In this document: positions 59,856 through 64,000 of the stretch, piece after piece
Layout: each line of letters opens with the position of its first letter
Numbering within the stretch: the first letter of the stretch is position 1
Assembly: GCA_015178975.1 (NCBI GenBank)
Contig: WHVD01000181.1
Span: 62,001 to 126,000 of the forward strand
DNA: 64,000 bases
From: Hysterangium stoloniferum
Taxonomy: Eukaryota; Basidiomycota; Agaricomycetes; Hysterangiales; Hysterangiaceae
Direction of reading: 5' to 3'
The notes under the pieces: generated by a model
Seen by the model: only the letters and a program-made list of their open reading frames with translations
Told to the model about the DNA's origin: nothing
Databases searched by the model: none
Position numbers and translations under genes: made by a program

Positions 59856-60986
59856 TGTTAAGAGCAGAAACTGACAGATGTCGGCTGGCCGACAGGGACC
59901 GAACGGAAGGACTTGGCTTCAGCTTATGTGCTGTGCCCTCACAAGTTACCGTTGGGTGTCCTTAAATTTTGGGCGGGCAAAAACTAGTCCTGTCAAGTAA
60001 ACCTCTCGGTAAACTACCGATCGGAAACCGAAGGATAAGTCGAGGGTTGGGCTGAGGGGTCGGAGACCAAGAGTTGGAGACTGAGAGAGTTGGAGACTGA
60101 GAGAGTCGGAGACTGAGAGAGTCGGAGACTGAGAGAGTCGGAGACTGAGAGAGTCGGAGACTGAGAGAGTCGGAGACTGAGAGAGTCGGAGACTGAGAGA
60201 GTCGGAGACTGAGAGAGTCGGAGACTGAGAGAGTCGGAGACTGAGAGAGTCGGAGACTGAGAGAGTCGGAGACTGAGAGAGTCGGAGACTGAGAGAGTCG
60301 GAGACTGAGAGCGTCGGAGACTGAGAGAGTTGGAGACTGAGAGAGTTGGAGACTGAGAGAGTCAGAGACTGACAGTCAGAGATTAGAGGTTGAAGTCGTA
60401 AATGTAGGTTGAATCGTAAATCGGATGGAGTCGGAATGTGGTGGTCGTGAATAGATAATGGAGTTGGAAATTAGAGGGGTATCTAAGTTGATCTAAGTTG
60501 ATATTATAAGTTGATATTCTAAGTTGATATTCTGATTGTCCAATAACTACATTACAGTGGGTCTTATATACGAGTTATCGGCGTCTAGAAACTACTAACT
60601 AAGGGAAGAGCGGAAACACTATTTGACGAATAGACTTGACTAGAAACCGGAAAGTTACGATAAGATCGGAAGCCAAGATTTAGCTGAGAGTGGGGTTACG
60701 AGAAAAGGGAATAGTCCATGGGCTACAAGTATATATGGGCATATGTGAAACATAGAGTAAAACGGATCATCATAATGAAAAGGGATGTATCAAAGCATAA
60801 CCAGATGGTACGAGTATATTTTGACAGGGGTGTAAATGGGGTTTGATTGCCGTGAAGGTATACATCAGCGTCAGTGTTCCGAACGTTGCCGAAATGATGA
60901 CTTGATCAATAACTTGGAACATCGATAGATGGTAGTATTCTCGGAGACCATCGGGTTGTGACATGGGTTACAACACGGTCGTAACA
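59856..60986 (-). mobile_element. Solo LTR, G type, with an internal minisatellite
   Basis: On the plus strand it begins TGTTAAGAGC and ends GGTCGTAACA, with a perfect CCTGC duplication (59,851-59,855 and 60,987-60,991). In the minus direction it starts TGTTACGACC like the A family. The hairpin block is present near its left side (about 59,914) with a changed loop (AGCTTATGTGCT). A 16-base minisatellite fills 60,065-60,378. It keeps CpG and is probably the youngest layer here. Confidence 0.92.
60065..60378. repeat. 16-bp minisatellite, about 19 units
   Basis: Units of GGAGACTGAGAGAGTC follow head to tail with no spacers. Most are identical; a few at both edges have T for C. The array lies within the G-type solo LTR and is non-coding. 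Confidence 0.92.
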
Positions 60987-62053
60987 CCTGCTCAGTAAAA
61001 CCTGTCACCTCTCTAACAGAGCCCCATTCCCATTTTAGTCAAATGACCTGTCACTATTCGGACTCCACTCCCGCTCTGTTTCCCATTATGGTTTATGACT
61101 TGTCACTATTCAGACTCCGCTCCATTTCGTCCCATTCCTAACACCAATTTGGTGTTTACTATTCCCGTTTTATGTTTCACTTGCTTTGTTTCATTATTAC
61201 TGGATTCGGTATGACATTTACTCCACAGTTTATTTAAACTGGCAGATATTGTACATACAATCCAGTCAGAAAATCAGCTTAGAATCCCCCAGTAATCTAA
61301 TACATTTTCCGCTCTAAAACCCTACTTGAATCACACCGCTCGCACTAGTCAGAGCCCACGGGCTCCGGCATATCTATCTCTCTCACCAGTCTCGACTCAC
61401 GACCCACAACCTCTGACTTTCGACCCCTCGACCCACGACCCCCACCTGGACTCCCCGGGATTCCCATCTGCCTGTCTGAAATTGGACTCAACGATCTAGC
61501 AAGGGCGCAGCCTATAAGCTGAAGCCAAGTCCTACCGGATATTCCACAGGTTTCTCCGGAGACCTGCCCTGTACGTATCCTAACAAGGAATACATTTCTA
61601 ATTTCTACCCGGTTTTTGGCATAAATAAATACTGAGAATATTCTTGCAAGATCCTTAAGACTACATTAAGATCCTGATAAGTTAGTATCACAGTAGACCC
61701 TGTAGGTTAGTGTAAATAAAGCATATATTAGCCAAATAGTGTTTTATTCTATATCTAATCTTCTGACCTGTTTATAAATATTTTTACTATTTGATAAATA
61801 GTATAAAATATATATAAACTAGCTAGAAATGAATTCAATTCTAGTTTCAGAATCAGTGAATTGTTATTCATATTTTAGTACTTGTTTTCACAGAAAAAGA
61901 ATAGCTTGCAAAAGCAGCTCTCAAAACCTTCTTTGCGAAGTAGGGTGCATATATTCAAGTAAACTCTTGACTTCAGGGGCTCTAAGTCTGTTCAGGCTGC
62001 CACTGATTAATATCAAATACTTAAATTATTTTACCTTGCAGTGAATTGAATAT

Positions 62054-63924
62054 TTGCACATTTTGATAGATCACTGGACTCCTTTTTCAGAAGATAGTAT
62101 TAAAATAAGGCTAATACATCACAAAGCACTTTGTACACATGATGATGTGCTGCAAATCCTCCACGTCCTACTCGGTGGGGATCATGTCATGCCCAAGGTT
62201 GACTACCAGTATATGTACATCCGAATGTTGGAGGAATCTCTTAACAGAGTCACACCAAATCTATTGTTTGCGTACTTTACTCTAAGTGGCCAGTTGAAGT
62301 GAAATCAGAGGAGGCTCAATAAAATAGTTTTGGAGGTGCTTTACCCTTATAATAATTCGATTCAAGTGCCCAATTCACCCATCTCCATGACTAATTCATT
62401 TGTTCGCAACCTAAATGGGTCTCCTGATACTCGTTTCCTCCATTCGCTCAATCATCCTGTCGTTTTGCAAGACTTCCCATTGGATACGAGGATGCAAGTT
62501 ATAGATTGCTTTCAGGAAAAGGGGATTGAAGTCTGCACTCCCTTCCATCAGCCTCAGCCACATCAGCCTTTGAATATGATCGAAATTGAGAGAGGAAGTG
62601 TGATGGAACCCAGCCCTATGCCCCACCAGGGGATTCATCGCTCTCCCATTGTGTTCAAAAGAATTTTGGATAATCCCAACTTCGGTGATGAACAACCCGC
62701 GATTAGGAATTGATCAGTCGCCAACAGGGGTTGACCGTCCTTCTCTACCACATTCACCGAGGGTATAGCTGGTCAGGTTGCTGGGTGAGGATTGCTGAAT
62801 CCAGATGATCCCCACCATTCCCTGCCGATCTCCTTGAATCCCTTTCTGCCACCAGGAGGACCCCCTCGCAGTTCATCCAGGAGTTCTAATAATTCAGACT
62901 ATGGAGGGAATTCGGGATGTGGGGGGCATCATGGTGGAGTACCTAACTCCCCCTTTCGAACTCCGATGCAGTCTCGAGCCAGCGCATTTATCGATGACTT
63001 ACCTAAGGATAAGAAGATTGCGCTTAACACCAACGATATCAAGATAAAATGGTCTGACCTTCCTGAATACAATGGAACTCAATCCAAGGCTTTGGACTAC
63101 ATCATGGATATCATGAGTCTCTTGGAGATATCAGACTCCATGAGCATGTTGTTAGGAGTCGCTCTGCCAAGATGACTCACCAGCAATGCCAAGGTCTGGT
63201 GGAGCACCCTGGACCGTGAACATCACACTGAATTCAGTTGATCTCATGGATCGTTCCTTTGGGGCATCATAGAGGGATTACTTGGAACTCGTTGGCGCGA
63301 ATCCTTAGCCTTAGAATGGGAAGCCATGAAATTTCGACAAGCCGGCCACGATCGTGAGACACCTGTTCACTACATTCAACGGAGAATTAAACTTTATCGA
63401 TTCTTGTATGGGTTCCACCAAAATTGAAAGGATGAAATGTGCAGACTCATCCTAATGCTGCTCACGGAATGGCTTTACCTTCTACAAGGACAACCCATGA
63501 CGACATCATGAGCTTGCAGACTTATGCTAACAATATACAAGAGGCTCTGATTAATGCTTGGGTCCAAACACATTGAGAGCATTATCGGTTTCAGAAGCCC
63601 AGAGCCATGATCACTGAACAGGAAGAGTCAGATCCCTGGCATGAGGAAGAACACTCTAGAGGAATTGACCCCACTAATTGTGGTCATGTCCTTCTCAGCA
63701 AAACCGAAGATAAAACTGTCCCTAGGAGATCTAATGTGAAACAGGGTAAGAAACACAGCAAATTCTTTTTCGAGCGAAGCAACAAGAAAAGTGTCGCTAA
63801 ACCCCCGAAGGGGTGCTGGATTTGCAGGAGTTTGGAGCATTTGAAGATCAACTGCCCTCATGTGGGTAGGATGTCACATTATGTCTCTATTAACAAATGC
63901 TCCACACAGAATCCAACTGAGTAG
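62054..63924 (+). pseudogene. Gag-like region of the right-edge gypsy element
   Basis: Segments include a leader domain (62,054-62,302), a second open part (62,330-62,713), a Gly/Ser/Pro-rich linker with the start of a capsid-like domain (62,792-63,175; WSDLPEYNGTQSKALDYIMD), further capsid-like sequence (LGTRWRESLALEWEAMKF near 63,280; HYIQRRIKLYRFLYGF near 63,370) and a C-terminal part with one CCHC knuckle (CWICRSLEHLKINCPH near 63,820). This order marks a Ty3/gypsy gag of Agaricomycete type, different from that at 11.2 kb. Broken in several places and treated as a fossil. Confidence 0.6.
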
Positions 63925-64000
63925 GCGGAGGATCAGAGGGCTTATGAAACAGTTTATGGATTAAGCATACAGCGACAAGTACATAGTGTTGATGAGGAAT

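Larger units (their letters stand above)
59635..61585 (+). mobile_element. Solo LTR, A family, itself split by another solo LTR
   Basis: Begins TGTTACGACC and ends ATCCTAACA with a perfect AGGAA duplication (59,630-59,634 and 61,586-61,590). The A-family sequence stops at 59,855 and resumes at 60,987; between lies a different solo LTR. Without it the copy is about 820 bases, like the others. The hairpin block is at about 61,513. Confidence 0.92.
59270..64000 (+). mobile_element. Ty3/gypsy-type element, 5' region and gag, running off the window
   Basis: A fossil element on the plus strand. An LTR or leader with a TATA box (59,295) and five ~45-base repeats (59,387-59,590) is interrupted by a solo LTR at 59,635-61,585 and resumes as AT-rich leader to about 62,050. 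Gag then follows to about 63,930, and the sequence runs on beyond the window. The exact left end is not resolved. It is broken, with many disruptions in gag, and CpG in the coding part is low to moderate. Protease, RT and integrase would lie to the right if present. Confidence 0.55.

Noticed and set aside
60065-60378. CRISPR-like array
   Set aside because: The 16-base units follow each other without spacers, in a eukaryotic LTR; it is a minisatellite.

Overview
The window looks like a transposon-rich stretch of a filamentous basidiomycete, probably an Agaricomycete. The host genes are eukaryotic and have short GT..AG introns of about 50 to 80 bases. The recognisable ones are an RNA polymerase III subunit, a U4/U6.U5 tri-snRNP protein, a 26S proteasome ATPase, pyrroline-5-carboxylate reductase, ALG13, an ABC ATPase and a GATA-type zinc finger. 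The mobile elements (Ty1/copia, Ty3/gypsy, Tc1/mariner, hAT, Helitron, LINE with zinc-knuckle ORF1) and many solo LTRs fit that group. The order or genus cannot be fixed from sequence alone.

Layout. 1-3.4 kb: weak hypothetical frames. 3.7-10.4 kb: CpG-poor, decayed DNA with a LINE relic and a solo LTR. 10.4-17 kb: a Ty3/gypsy relic with a solo LTR inside it, joined to a truncated Helitron. 17-19.3 kb: no gene seen. 19.3-24.8 kb (minus strand): a GATA zinc-finger gene, a CpG-poor block and a gene with a long pentapeptide repeat. 26.8-33.5 kb: a Ty1/copia element with both LTRs and a 5-base target duplication, carrying a Tc1/mariner insertion and an LTR piece. 34.1-37.6 kb: a four-level nest (long-TIR element, Tc1/mariner, solo LTR, second solo LTR). 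37.7-44.3 kb: a host gene island. 44.76-48.63 kb: a hAT element abutting a 26S ATPase gene that lacks its N-terminal third. 48.6-52.4 kb: a compact host cluster (RPT3-like, P5CR, ALG13, ABC ATPase). 52.5-59.1 kb: a second copia relic split by two solo LTRs and a Tc1/mariner that itself holds a solo LTR. 59.2-64 kb: a Ty3/gypsy element running off the right edge, with two nested solo LTRs in front of its gag.

Three threads run through the window. First, all three Tc1/mariner copies share an unusual end structure: each arm of about 200 bp is bounded by the same ~20-25 nt motif in opposite orientations, giving four alternating copies per element. Second, at least four LTR types share a small hairpin block near one end (core AGC-N6-GCT). 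Third, transposon-derived blocks are poor in CpG and their stop codons look like C-to-T changes, while host blocks keep CpG. Many conserved host genes also show one-base shifts, often in mononucleotide runs, so assembly error must be separated from real decay.
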